A stretch of DNA of 64,000 nucleotides from Xenorhabdus eapokensis (GTDB lineage Bacteria; Pseudomonadota; Gammaproteobacteria; Enterobacterales; Enterobacteriaceae): the NCBI RefSeq assembly GCF_001908105.1, contig NZ_MKGQ01000003.1, forward strand, positions 124,001 to 188,000. The letters run 5' to 3'. Below are positions 52,001-57,519 of the stretch, piece after piece. Below the pieces are notes generated by a model. It saw only the letters and a program-made list of their open reading frames with translations, was not told where the DNA came from and ran no database searches. The position numbers were made by a program, and so were the translations under genes. The number at the start of each line of letters is the position of its first letter. Position 1 is the first letter of the stretch.

Positions 52001-55000
52001 TCCCCATTCACCAGATAATTGATGCCCTGACTGCCCGCGCTGCCAAGCACTGTCTGCTTGATATTATCGAAAAACGCATCCAGCTTATTGCTCTGGGTAT
52101 TGCTTTCCGCCACCGCAAAACTATAGAAATCACCGTTACCCACCTGAATGGCTACGTTGTTACGAGCATAAGAGGCATTGATGTTCAAGCCATCACCCAC
52201 ATGGATATTGGCATTGCCCTTGCCTTTCATGACTGAAACATTCAGGCCGTCACCCACATGGGTATTAACGTTGAATTTGCCCCAAGCCACATTGACGGAA
52301 ACACCATCACCGACTTTGGTATTGATATTCAGGTCGCCATGAGCAGCCGTCACGCTAAGCCCCTCACCCGCGGTAGTCGTGATATTGCCTTTACCTTTGG
52401 CGGCCGTGACCTGTATGCCATCACCCACTTTGGTGACAACATTGCCCTGGCTCCATAATGCGTTGAAACTATCGCCATCACCAATCTGAGTCACGATGTT
52501 AGCTTGCCCTTGAACAACGGTAACTTCCTGACCATCGCCGACTTTGGTAATGATATTTGCATCACCTTTGGCGAGGTTATAGCGATCACCCTCACCAACA
52601 TGGGTGATGATATTGGCTTTGCCCCAGGCAGCATTGATGCCCAATCCATCACCGACTTTGGTGATGATGTTAGCTTCACCTTTTGCAAACCCGACCGTCG
52701 TGCCGTCACCAACATGGGTCATGATATTGCCGACTTTAGAAATCAACAGGCCGACCGCGGTTCCATCACCCGCTTTCGTCAGAATATTGCCTTTGCCCGC
52801 TAACAAGGCCGCCGTAGTGCCATGACCAACATGGGTCACCACATTGGCTTCAGACGCCGCCACAACGCCCATAAAATCATTACCGACTTTCGTCACGATA
52901 TTGGCTTTGCCTAATGCCAGTACCCCCGTCGAGCCATCACCGATATGAGTCATGATATTGGCTTCGCCGAACATAGCCGCCAGCGTTGTGCCATCACCCA
53001 CTTTAGTCATAATATTGGCGGTGCCCGCAAACAGGCCGATGCTCGTACTTTCTTCACCCATACGGGTAACATGGGTATAAATATTGGCTTTACCCGCCAT
53101 CAGCGCGGCAGTCAAACCCGTACCCACTTTGGTGAGTACGTTCGCCCCGCCAATCATGGCAGCAAAAGTGGAACCATTACCAATCTGGGTAAAAATATTG
53201 CCTTTGCCAATCATGGCAGACAACGCATCACCATTACCGGCTTTGGTCGCAATATTGCCTTTCGCGATCATCAAGGCAACACTCATGCCATCACCAATGT
53301 GGGTGTAGACGTTGCCGAATGCCAGCATCAATGCCAAGGCATCGCCATCGCCGACTTTGGTGAAGATATTGCCGGCACCGCCCATCAATGCCCAGGCATC
53401 ACCATCACCGACATGGGTGAAAATATTGCCGGCACCGACCATTGCCGCAATGGTTGTACCATGACCCGCTTTGGTGAAGATATTCCCTGCCGCAGCCATA
53501 ACGCCCAGTGTTTGCCCATTACCTGCGTGAGTCAAAACGTTCCCCAGACCTAACATAATGCCCGTGGTATCGCCATGACCGACTTTAGTCAGGATATTCG
53601 CCCCACCCAGCATAACACCGGTAGTTTTGCCATGACCGACATGGGTCAGGACGTTGGTGCCACCGCCCATGACAGACAAGAGATCGCCTTTGCCCTTTTT
53701 CGTCAGGACATTAGCGCCGCCCAGTGCGATTACCGCCGTATCTGAGGATTGGCTATTTGCAGCATTGGTCTCGGAAGTATCAGCGCTGATATGGCTAATA
53801 ATATTAGCACCGCCAAACATCGCTGATTTCAGATCACCTTCACCGATTTTGGTCACAACATTTGCGCCACCCACAAGAATGGAGGAAACGTTACCCTCCC
53901 CTACTTGGGTCAGGACATTGGCTCCACCAATACCAGACCACAATGCGTCACCGTTGCCAATCTGGGTATGGGTATTAAAACCGCCACCCATCGCGATTCG
54001 GCTATCACCATTACCTTGATGAATGGAGATATTGCCAACAGCCAGAAGGTGAGCAAGATAGCGGCCGTCACCAACGCGAACCAATACGTTTGCCGCACCA
54101 CCAGCATTAACATTCATTTCACCTTGCTGGCTTTGGTGCAGCAATACGTTGGCAATGCCAGCACCATTGAAATTCAGGTTACCTTCTTTGCCTTTTTTGA
54201 TGATGACGTTTGCCCCACCACCACCATTGAATTCGGTGTTACCGAACTCAGCGCTATGTTCAATCACATTCGCAATGCCAGCACCTTTAAAGCTGACATT
54301 GCCACGGGTGACGTTGGACTTGATGAGGTTACCACCACCCGCACCGGCATAATGAATATCACCGGAACTGTCACCGCTGACCGTTGCCGATTTGAACAGA
54401 TCAAGTTCACGGTATTCATGCATATCAGGCACACGACTGGATGTTGTGCGCACAGCATTAACGCGGTAATGAATATCACTCAGCGAATAGCTACCGGTTC
54501 CCATATCGTGATAACCGTTAGCGTAAGAGATATTTTCGTTCGCCAGATTTGCTGTATGGTGCCCCTCTTTATACCAAGGGCGGGCGAAGTATTGCAGCGT
54601 TCCGGTTTTGGGATCGTTTCTCAGCTCAACCACCACAATCTTGGTATATTCACCAAGTTGCTTACAATAAACATAGGTGTTTGGCATCCGGTTGGATTTG
54701 ACGGCTTTGACATCAACGGTGGTTCCATCGCGGTAAATGGCATAACCGCCCATTTTAGCGTCAGACAAGGTGATATCTGCCGCGTCAATCTGGACACCAT
54801 TACCATAATTCACCCATTCGTTTTCGGTCAGTTTTTTCTCAACTGCATTAAACGTTACCTGTTTCCGTCGTTCAACAGTCAGGTTTGACAATGTATATGC
54901 GCCGTCAGTATTAACAGAATTAAAGCCACCTTGAGCAGAGATATCTTGTTTTTCCAGCCCCTTGAGATGCTTCCCTTCTTTATACCAGGCGGTCGATAAG

Positions 55001-56091
55001 TATCTTAGTTTGCCAGTTACCGGATCATTACTGAGCTGAACTTTGTTGATTTTAGTGTGAACACCATCCTCAAAGGCAAACAGGTAAGTATTCGGCTCCC
55101 GTGTGAATTTAAGCCCCATAACCTGATGAGAATCACCAACCCATGTACCGCTCATAGTGGCATTGGTCAGCACAATTTCTTCGGCCTTGGCATACTCCAT
55201 CCCTTCGCTGCCGAAGTCATTGGCGGTGCCCTTGCGGGTAATTTCGTTATAGCCCCCCGCCCCCGTGAAAGAGATATTACCGTGCGCAACATCGGAGTAG
55301 AGGCTGTTATAACCGCCAGCACCTTCAAACCGGATATCACCGCTGGTTTCAGAATATATATCATCTACCTGACGAGTACGTTCAATACGGTTAGACGCGC
55401 CCGCACCACGTAATATGACGTCGCCCATTTTACCTTGACGAACAATACTGTTGGCCGCTCCCACTCCCTCAAAATCGATGTTGCCACTTTCAACTCTGGA
55501 GCTAATAATATTTGCCGCTCCGGCACCCTTGAAGGTTAAATTCCCCAGGGAACCTTGATAACGGTTGAACCAGGTACGATCAATCTTGTTTGCACCACCC
55601 GCTCCCGCGAAATAGAAATTTCCCTGATTGGTTTCATGCCAGAGTTCGTTGTATACACCTGCACCCTTGAAGCTCACATCACCCTGTAAGCCTTTGCGGG
55701 TAATGCTGTTGTATCCGGCTGCGCCAGAATAATCGATGCCACTCTTATCACCGGTATGCTGGATTTTCACGCCACCAGCGGCGCCCTCAAATCTGATTAG
55801 CCCACTCTGTGTCTTGTTGATTGCAGTGAAACCGGAGCCTCCTTTCACTGTCAGATTGCCACTCGTGTCATTGACTTTCAGATAGCCCGTCGCGCCCGAA
55901 ATAGTGTCGTCACCCCAGGTGGTATTGACTGTCACATTAATAGAACCGACAACTATGTTGTCATTTCCGCCATAAGCATTAATGACACCATTAACGCCGA
56001 CGCCGAAGGCATGTATTGCGTTGCCATCATCATCATCTTCGTATCTCTCAGTAAAGAAGTATTCTGCACTGCGGCTAGATGATTTTCCCAT
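43048..56091 (-). CDS. rtxA: MARTX multifunctional-autoprocessing RTX toxin
   Basis: Giant secreted toxin of 4347 residues. The start is the ATG giving MGKSSSRSAEYFFTE, with AGGA 7 nt upstream. Order of parts: N-terminal glycine-rich repeats (~1-1420); NGDFEQ beta-rich domain (~1438-1590); Ala/Gln-rich coiled coil (~1600-1800); a FWSG...ELP domain with Trp2077, Trp2151 and Glu2181, probably NAD-targeting; four-helix membrane-localisation region (~2380-2460); RID, Rho inactivation (His2594, Cys2832); ABH lipase-like domain (Ser3076, Asp3155, His3186); CPD autoprotease (His3331, Cys3376); C-terminal calcium-type RTX repeats (~3500-4290). No actin-crosslinking domain is seen. The C-terminal signal is for type I secretion. 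It is the last gene of rtxHCA. Long frames on the opposite strand are shadows of the repeats. Confidence 0.97.
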   Translation of the reverse strand: MGKSSSRSAEYFFTERYEDDDDGNAIHAFGVGVNGVINAYGGNDNIVVGSINVTVNTTWGDDTISGATGYLKVNDTSGNLTVKGGSGFTAINKTQSGLIRFEGAAGGVKIQHTGDKSGIDYSGAAGYNSITRKGLQGDVSFKGAGVYNELWHETNQGNFYFAGAGGANKIDRTWFNRYQGSLGNLTFKGAGAANIISSRVESGNIDFEGVGAANSIVRQGKMGDVILRGAGASNRIERTRQVDDIYSETSGDIRFEGAGGYNSLYSDVAHGNISFTGAGGYNEITRKGTANDFGSEGMEYAKAEEIVLTNATMSGTWVGDSHQVMGLKFTREPNTYLFAFEDGVHTKINKVQLSNDPVTGKLRYLSTAWYKEGKHLKGLEKQDISAQGGFNSVNTDGAYTLSNLTVERRKQVTFNAVEKKLTENEWVNYGNGVQIDAADITLSDAKMGGYAIYRDGTTVDVKAVKSNRMPNTYVYCKQLGEYTKIVVVELRNDPKTGTLQYFARPWYKEGHHTANLANENISYANGYHDMGTGSYSLSDIHYRVNAVRTTSSRVPDMHEYRELDLFKSATVSGDSSGDIHYAGAGGGNLIKSNVTRGNVSFKGAGIANVIEHSAEFGNTEFNGGGGANVIIKKGKEGNLNFNGAGIANVLLHQSQQGEMNVNAGGAANVLVRVGDGRYLAHLLAVGNISIHQGNGDSRIAMGGGFNTHTQIGNGDALWSGIGGANVLTQVGEGNVSSILVGGANVVTKIGEGDLKSAMFGGANIISHISADTSETNAANSQSSDTAVIALGGANVLTKKGKGDLLSVMGGGTNVLTHVGHGKTTGVMLGGANILTKVGHGDTTGIMLGLGNVLTHAGNGQTLGVMAAAGNIFTKAGHGTTIAAMVGAGNIFTHVGDGDAWALMGGAGNIFTKVGDGDALALMLAFGNVYTHIGDGMSVALMIAKGNIATKAGNGDALSAMIGKGNIFTQIGNGSTFAAMIGGANVLTKVGTGLTAALMAGKANIYTHVTRMGEESTSIGLFAGTANIMTKVGDGTTLAAMFGEANIMTHIGDGSTGVLALGKANIVTKVGNDFMGVVAASEANVVTHVGHGTTAALLAGKGNILTKAGDGTAVGLLISKVGNIMTHVGDGTTVGFAKGEANIITKVGDGLGINAAWGKANIITHVGEGDRYNLAKGDANIITKVGDGQEVTVVQGQANIVTQIGDGDSFNALWSQGNVVTKVGDGIQVTAAKGKGNITTTAGEGLSVTAAHGDLNINTKVGDGVSVNVAWGKFNVNTHVGDGLNVSVMKGKGNANIHVGDGLNINASYARNNVAIQVGNGDFYSFAVAESNTQSNKLDAFFDNIKQTVLGSAGSQGINYLVNGDEANTSGTHKGRGAIELPEVSSLNGFKLTEMDKITSDLKDSLKGSVTGVDTPDMGNIEQTLGNETRLNPKNQSRNLIVNGDFEQGDKGWTYTNGIEASHSAKSYGLSTEGHGNRVSELDVKGNTHICQNIQNLTEGEEITVKFDFARRVGSSADNGLEVWWNGKVVYAAANGKSEWQNQTLTLTAKAGKNLLGFSGIGLDDGLGYVLDNVSATSSSYLSDNAITDHVQQDKAAHNALQDKEKAQADRQRLEQERDQQLAAIAGTQAQLEATDLDALNANGQAQRDAIRDEAQAVTAELMAKAKGLEALDSYAEYHGRSGQQWRDQFAVGLQQRIQTELNKADEIAQNQLDNSQKAAVRRLGDIKDAVAKSEVGTLKAEHNHQSANLDVEQARNQAEYRETEAISHKQRAEQAEHDGTAAVQQAKQRARHEVTVADSKTAQVQHDAKGSKLDGNYKPTRAGTAGSGLSVTADKAHDAENIEKLESTKSHINPESIVQADGGFSEELYDLDEDLDEQLSGAKEALNRLQINAGIRAKKASGGSILTSMQGETSANPPVSQSTHTVAEWVRDTAKISGLDLSGLQALGEALAQPESIDTSKVSATAERAQKVADVYHWLDSDNGATTDSYIPVPGFNRVDADIPADLRQKMVTFVEGYLNATENSVPKDQITSLAKLFVDATIDYNWDKRVEFVSRLESYGYSFEPVHGDKSIVSFWSGRNFKQYRDILDAVQTDGKKVVYDIDVKGNSFAIELNKTLLRWGGIFLDSDIAEQKALQSVINASAYSNTGFWSSLYATGSRDDVYVIAEGGLRLGNYFWNVELPVLRQLQREGLVGEIRLLDKAAKEYQGMSPESIGRRLTEAGVAVKARFDSLSLVEQERLLALEPDKYKPDTLVDLDIKTSAIDSLLNQALPFYALRTERNLLVRESDDGSFDIRPWPGNNSDAAKTIIVEDPNDPAQIKAAERFILANYESYDQLPESLCLSEKQIISLDHGRTRIIAEKVEGSWKYKPEINLMSVSELQEAAYVKGKILGDSYRNILDALKSYENSLQNRRDYDLEAVEKLTHLRQQVEGYLLGHPDSARTPALKNVLSQITVRMEESLVLADSTVNAGKDSFSELYNKLGNANLKDSKHLYMDEQGNFVTRGKSNIQIAMKAESAEKAIEQVKAAVTKEYGQSVADTVFSNLPASELSKDGKGIDISGLRKVHQAIEQQLSPVSATLFVWKPSDHSRLGHAALQIGQGRVQINAEEAGEFNEKNYVSWWPKGSKSSNFSDILNVSSEQYPDLRIRWYDLSQPASQNNTLEHDVASEEQDNFGMQDGELKLEKFIEKLQIANGIDAKFKDISESFAIAALANPHLLQSAGVPEAISRPFIKQWEDGGVDMFEVGKDFAEALRRAASQSPELTEKRITNVIRQFAERELSNIQDFKASEGDQGRVFRINLAGLDAAAMQVEWQKISQNPDARYQLLTDNCSSIVARVLKAGGADKVIGHAWRPKLGIWTPTELFNFAQALQEAQIETNLHKPKQVAGEELEALGHSGKKDEVLEKIAIDNDGTPPRDREPFNPVTRFLNDELYGARENRRNVDDDTQLILNEAVSKGTADKITLQGEAGRLTGYYHNGDQKDQGEHNLAENSPAKKVVLFIHGSGSSAEEQASAIQSHYQKQGVDMLAVNMRGYGASDGHPNEKGLYQDARTMFNYLVNDRGIKPENIIIHGYSMGGAVAADLARYTERNGQAVSGLLLDRPMPSMTKAITAHEVPNPAGIIGVLAKAVNGQFSVEKNLHGISKQTPIMLLTDNEGLGNEGEKLRAKLVVAGYPVSGEQTFYGHEASNRLMHQYADQIVSALSAPRRENGSIKAGVEIDGADEVKKPLGNNSPESHIHVNNQDVDSWGNVDVKPQPESSESRFAGQIIIQTENDPVVAQAAANLAGKHPDSSVIVQLDANGQYRVVYGDPAVLSDKLQSGKLRWQVVGHGREESVQNHTRMSGYSADELALRLKQLRADFKLAGTPDHISLVGCSLIGDDNRNGFAHRFISALDKQGIRTTVSARSSEVAVDSVGRKYTKDTQAQWVHKLTDNKILLGWNDQGEVESHTDRIRRGISENNISLSRVGQTDIDAKAQGAIAGNTETFHAPKIDHVKDDNKSVIPAESSNKQLSYSGNIQVQIGDGEFTAINWGTTNVGIKVGTGGFKFLAFGDNNVMVHIGDGNSKHSVDIAGYQALEGAQLFVGNRNISFNMGRSNDLIVMLDKSIPTPPLVNPFGGAARISGVLQNIAGSFNSPDWLETQDQQWTLASAKKYVSDLSGLDLTSGVDYQTLTDLGSQNERSSRGLKSDLESTLNKQYNQWLGRNGNTPEMSKISRADKFRQANEKLAFNFAVGGQGADIQVTTGNWNFMFGDNIQSILDTNMGSLFGLMTQGYTPTGMAKNTFTFSPTDLPRQIKNKLLGNLAGVRADTTLADIFGVDYTPQCGIVSRSGQSVDGVAILREMLEIIGEFSGDQLQAFTDSEKFINSLKASLNMGADGVKSFAESHGLKAKAPDEKQDELVTITKEGDVVPETANSQADRDFGLTSLNLPNLFATLFHQDKQVEMKSLVTNLKQNLTADLLNMQDKTFDFLQKSGHLQGDGDINISLGNYNFNWGGDGKDLGAYLGENNNFWGGRDDDVFYSVGTSNIFTGGEGNDTGVMMGRENMMFGGAGNDVAVLAGRINYAYMGDGDDQVFAFGEGGVINGDKGRDYIVASGDFNLIDAGEDQDYVVTIGNNNQVDLGEGNDFATVFGNYNWIDGNTGNNSIKLMGYHAVINGGTGDDHLIADVVSKFSQLNGGDGDDLLILGGYQNRFKGGTGVNSFVVSGDAIDNVVEDIKQGDKIIFNDINWQNLWFQRSGYDLVLLTQRNIKDTSAQGQFEAMGSVTFDNYFNGNRADIITQMGDKDAQGEREYTALSANAVDSLVQAMSGFAPNMGDSGFIDSLDSKSKSTIVTAWSDTINGKSKLV
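43400..44170 (-). repeat. C-terminal RTX nonapeptide region of rtxA
   Basis: This part of rtxA encodes repeated GGxGxD-like units (GGRDDDVF, GGEGNDTG, GGAGNDVA, GDGDDQVF, GGDGDDLL), the calcium-binding beta-roll that folds after export. The repeats are diverged at DNA level. Confidence 0.85.
45800..46310 (-). other. rtxA CPD autoprocessing cysteine protease domain
   Basis: Residues ~3260-3430 match the inositol-hexakisphosphate-activated cysteine protease of MARTX toxins. The catalytic histidine is in VVGHGREES (His3331) and the cysteine in LVGCSL (Cys3376). It should cut after leucines in the linkers between effector domains. Both catalytic residues are intact, so autoprocessing is expected. 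Confidence 0.92.
46460..47310 (-). other. rtxA ABH effector domain
   Basis: Residues ~2930-3210 form an alpha/beta hydrolase. The nucleophile elbow is HGYSMGG (Ser3076), the oxyanion region FIHGSGSS, the acid likely Asp3155 (LLTDNEG) and the histidine His3186 (YGHEAS). The family is reported as a phosphatidylinositol-3-phosphate phospholipase A1 that blocks autophagy and endosomal traffic. All triad residues are present. Confidence 0.9.
47480..48700 (-). other. rtxA RID Rho-inactivation domain
   Basis: Residues ~2465-2870 match the RID domain, which inactivates Rho GTPases by fatty-acylating lysines. The catalytic histidine is in RLGHAALQIG (His2594) and the cysteine in LLTDNCSSIVARVL (Cys2832). 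The preceding four-helix bundle targets membranes. The domain appears complete. Confidence 0.92.
49480..49900 (-). other. rtxA first effector: FWSG...ELP domain, probable NAD-targeting
   Basis: Residues ~2065-2205 hold SFWSGRNF (Trp2077), GFWSSLYATGSRDDVYVI (Trp2151) and LGNYFWNVELPVL (Glu2181). The spacing of W, S/YA, V.V and E-L-P resembles ADP-ribosyl cyclase/NADase-type modules at the C-termini of polymorphic toxins. The assignment rests on remembered motif patterns and is not verified. It lies in the first effector position, where some Vibrio vulnificus toxins have a domain called DUF1. Confidence 0.45.
52120..54010 (-). repeat. N-terminal B-type repeats of rtxA
   Basis: Roughly thirty units of 19-20 residues (pattern GGANVLTKVGDGDTTGIML) are encoded every ~57-60 bp, alternating T[KH]VG[DNH]G. 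The recurring DNA word for VGDG gives the region a CRISPR-like look, but the units are coding and diverged. In MARTX toxins these glycine-rich repeats help form the translocation pore. Confidence 0.9.
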
Positions 56092-56117
56092 AAAATAATC
56101 CTGATGTTGGGCAGAAA

Positions 56118-56579
56118 TTAAACAATAAACCACTGTACCCGACGGATACAGCGGTTATTTGGAACATCCAGAGTTCCCCTGACTGTACAGGCTTTTTGCC
56201 CTTTCCAGGCGGCAAAGACACGCCGACGCAGATCGCAGGCAATATCCCGCGCATGTCCAAAGGGCGCGATCATCTCTGGAAAAAAGATATGCTGACCGGA
56301 ACGCCAGTCTTCCCGCGAAATTTCCCGTTCTCCGGCAAGAATCGCATCCCGACTCCGGTCAGACAAAAAAGCCCAATTACAAAAAGCAACTGGGCGTTGA
56401 TGTTCATCTTCGTAATAGCAAAACTGATTAAGCTGAAATGCAGGCAAGATACGTTGTTGCCATTCAGCAACTAAATAACGCCGGTGCAAGGGGGAATGCT
56501 GACAAAGCAACATCACCCCACCAATCATTGCCTGTATTTCATTCGCGCTCAGTGTTGCCGGTTGATGTGTAATCATCAT
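56118..56579 (-). CDS. rtxC: RTX toxin-activating lysine acyltransferase
   Basis: RtxC belongs to the HlyC family, which transfers a fatty acyl chain from acyl-ACP to internal lysines of the toxin. The 153 residues contain the catalytic histidine in SPLHRRYLVAEW and the motif APFGHARDIACDL. At the position of the catalytic aspartate of HlyC (D before W-IAPFG) this protein has glutamate (FFPEMIAPFG). It lies 26 bp upstream of rtxA and 34 bp after rtxH, in one operon. The start codon is uncertain between two adjacent ATGs; no clear Shine-Dalgarno. Confidence 0.92.
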   Translation of the reverse strand: MMITHQPATLSANEIQAMIGGVMLLCQHSPLHRRYLVAEWQQRILPAFQLNQFCYYEDEHQRPVAFCNWAFLSDRSRDAILAGEREISREDWRSGQHIFFPEMIAPFGHARDIACDLRRRVFAAWKGQKACTVRGTLDVPNNRCIRRVQWFIV

Positions 56580-56613
56580 AGATTAGCAACTGCCTGATAG
56601 AATTTGGCTGATG

Positions 56614-56979
56614 TTATTTTGATGTTGCAGAATGACGTGGTGAACGTTTTTTGGGTTCCGTCGATTCTGAAATAGCCACTTCTGTTTCAGCCGGTTTTTC
56701 GCTTTCATTAATTTCAGGCACCGGCAAAAAGCCTGCGGCAATCAGCTTATTGATTTCGGCTTCCATTCTTGGATCTTCCAGCATACTTTTGACCATAGAA
56801 ACCATATACATAAAACCAGAAGCTGGCATATGAATAACTTGTTTTAACTGTAATTCCTGATCATTTTCCGCCAGCACACCATTGGCCATTCTATTTGGCT
56901 CTTGGCCTACAAAATAGAGAGAAAATACGCCTTTGTTATAATTAACGCTTGAGATAGTTTGAACAAATTTTTCAGACAT
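56614..56979 (-). CDS. rtxH: MARTX operon conserved protein RtxH
   Basis: This small conserved protein is encoded first in rtxHCA operons; its function is unknown. The 121-residue product begins MSEKFVQTISSVNYNKGVFS and contains IHMPASGFMYMVSMVKSMLEDPRM, typical of the family, then a Glu/Lys/Ser-rich tail. The ATG used is four codons inside a longer frame; GGG at 7 nt gives weak support. Position and similarity to the gene before V. cholerae rtxC identify it. Confidence 0.85.
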   Translation of the reverse strand: MSEKFVQTISSVNYNKGVFSLYFVGQEPNRMANGVLAENDQELQLKQVIHMPASGFMYMVSMVKSMLEDPRMEAEINKLIAAGFLPVPEINESEKPAETEVAISESTEPKKRSPRHSATSK

Positions 56980-56991
56980 AGCATTACCCAT

Positions 56992-57519
56992 TAAATAAAT
57001 ATTAATTTAATGTTAAAACAATATTAAATTAAAATGATTAAATCATAAATAAATCCATATACATGATGGGTTCATTTATGATTTAACCTGCTTGCTACAA
57101 CGTTCTGAGTAAGCTAAATTAAATTATATTTCCCTTATTTTTCAATAGTTATTATCTTGCAGTAACGCTCTTTTTAAAAGAGCTATCCAAAATACAAAAT
57201 AGCAAGTAAAGTATAAACCAACTTAAGTATGTTCTACGTTCCAGATGGTATATTGATAATGAGTTACCAATCAGGGTTTACCGATAACGTTGGATAAAGA
57301 TATATCTATTTATTGGCTAAGATCAACATATAAATAGTAAAATGTCTGGTTAGGCTCGACATTTTGTTCCAATCACCGACATCCATAGGCTTTTTGATAG
57401 CAGATAATATCTTTTAAGAGATTTTGTTAAGATTATTTAATAAATATAATGCCTTATTTTTTTCAGGTTATCTCTTTACATCAAAAATGTAATTTTTTAT
57501 TTAAAATAGATTTAATTTA
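56992..57519. other. rtxHCA-rtxBDE divergent control region
   Basis: About 530 bp of AT-rich DNA lie between the toxin and secretion operons. It contains a 13-bp inverted repeat (TTAAATCATAAAT, arms 57038-57050 and 57074-57086) upstream of rtxH, and a hairpin AAAATGTC/GACATTTT (57339-57365) in the rtxB leader. No JUMPstart/ops element is evident. No gene is seen. Confidence 0.6.
57038..57086. repeat. 13-bp inverted repeat upstream of rtxH
   Basis: TTAAATCATAAAT at 57038-57050 is perfectly complementary to 57074-57086, with a 23-bp spacer. It lies 59-107 bp before rtxH, so it could be an operator. AT-rich composition raises the chance of coincidence. Confidence 0.5.

Noticed and set aside
52120..54010. 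CRISPR-like regularly spaced repeats
   Set aside because: Units are 57-60 bp, diverged, and in frame with the 19-20-residue repeats of RtxA.
53905..54888. Plus-strand open frames of up to 327 codons opposite the N-terminal rtxA repeats
   Set aside because: Repeat periodicity of the toxin gene creates stop-free antisense frames; no independent coding evidence.
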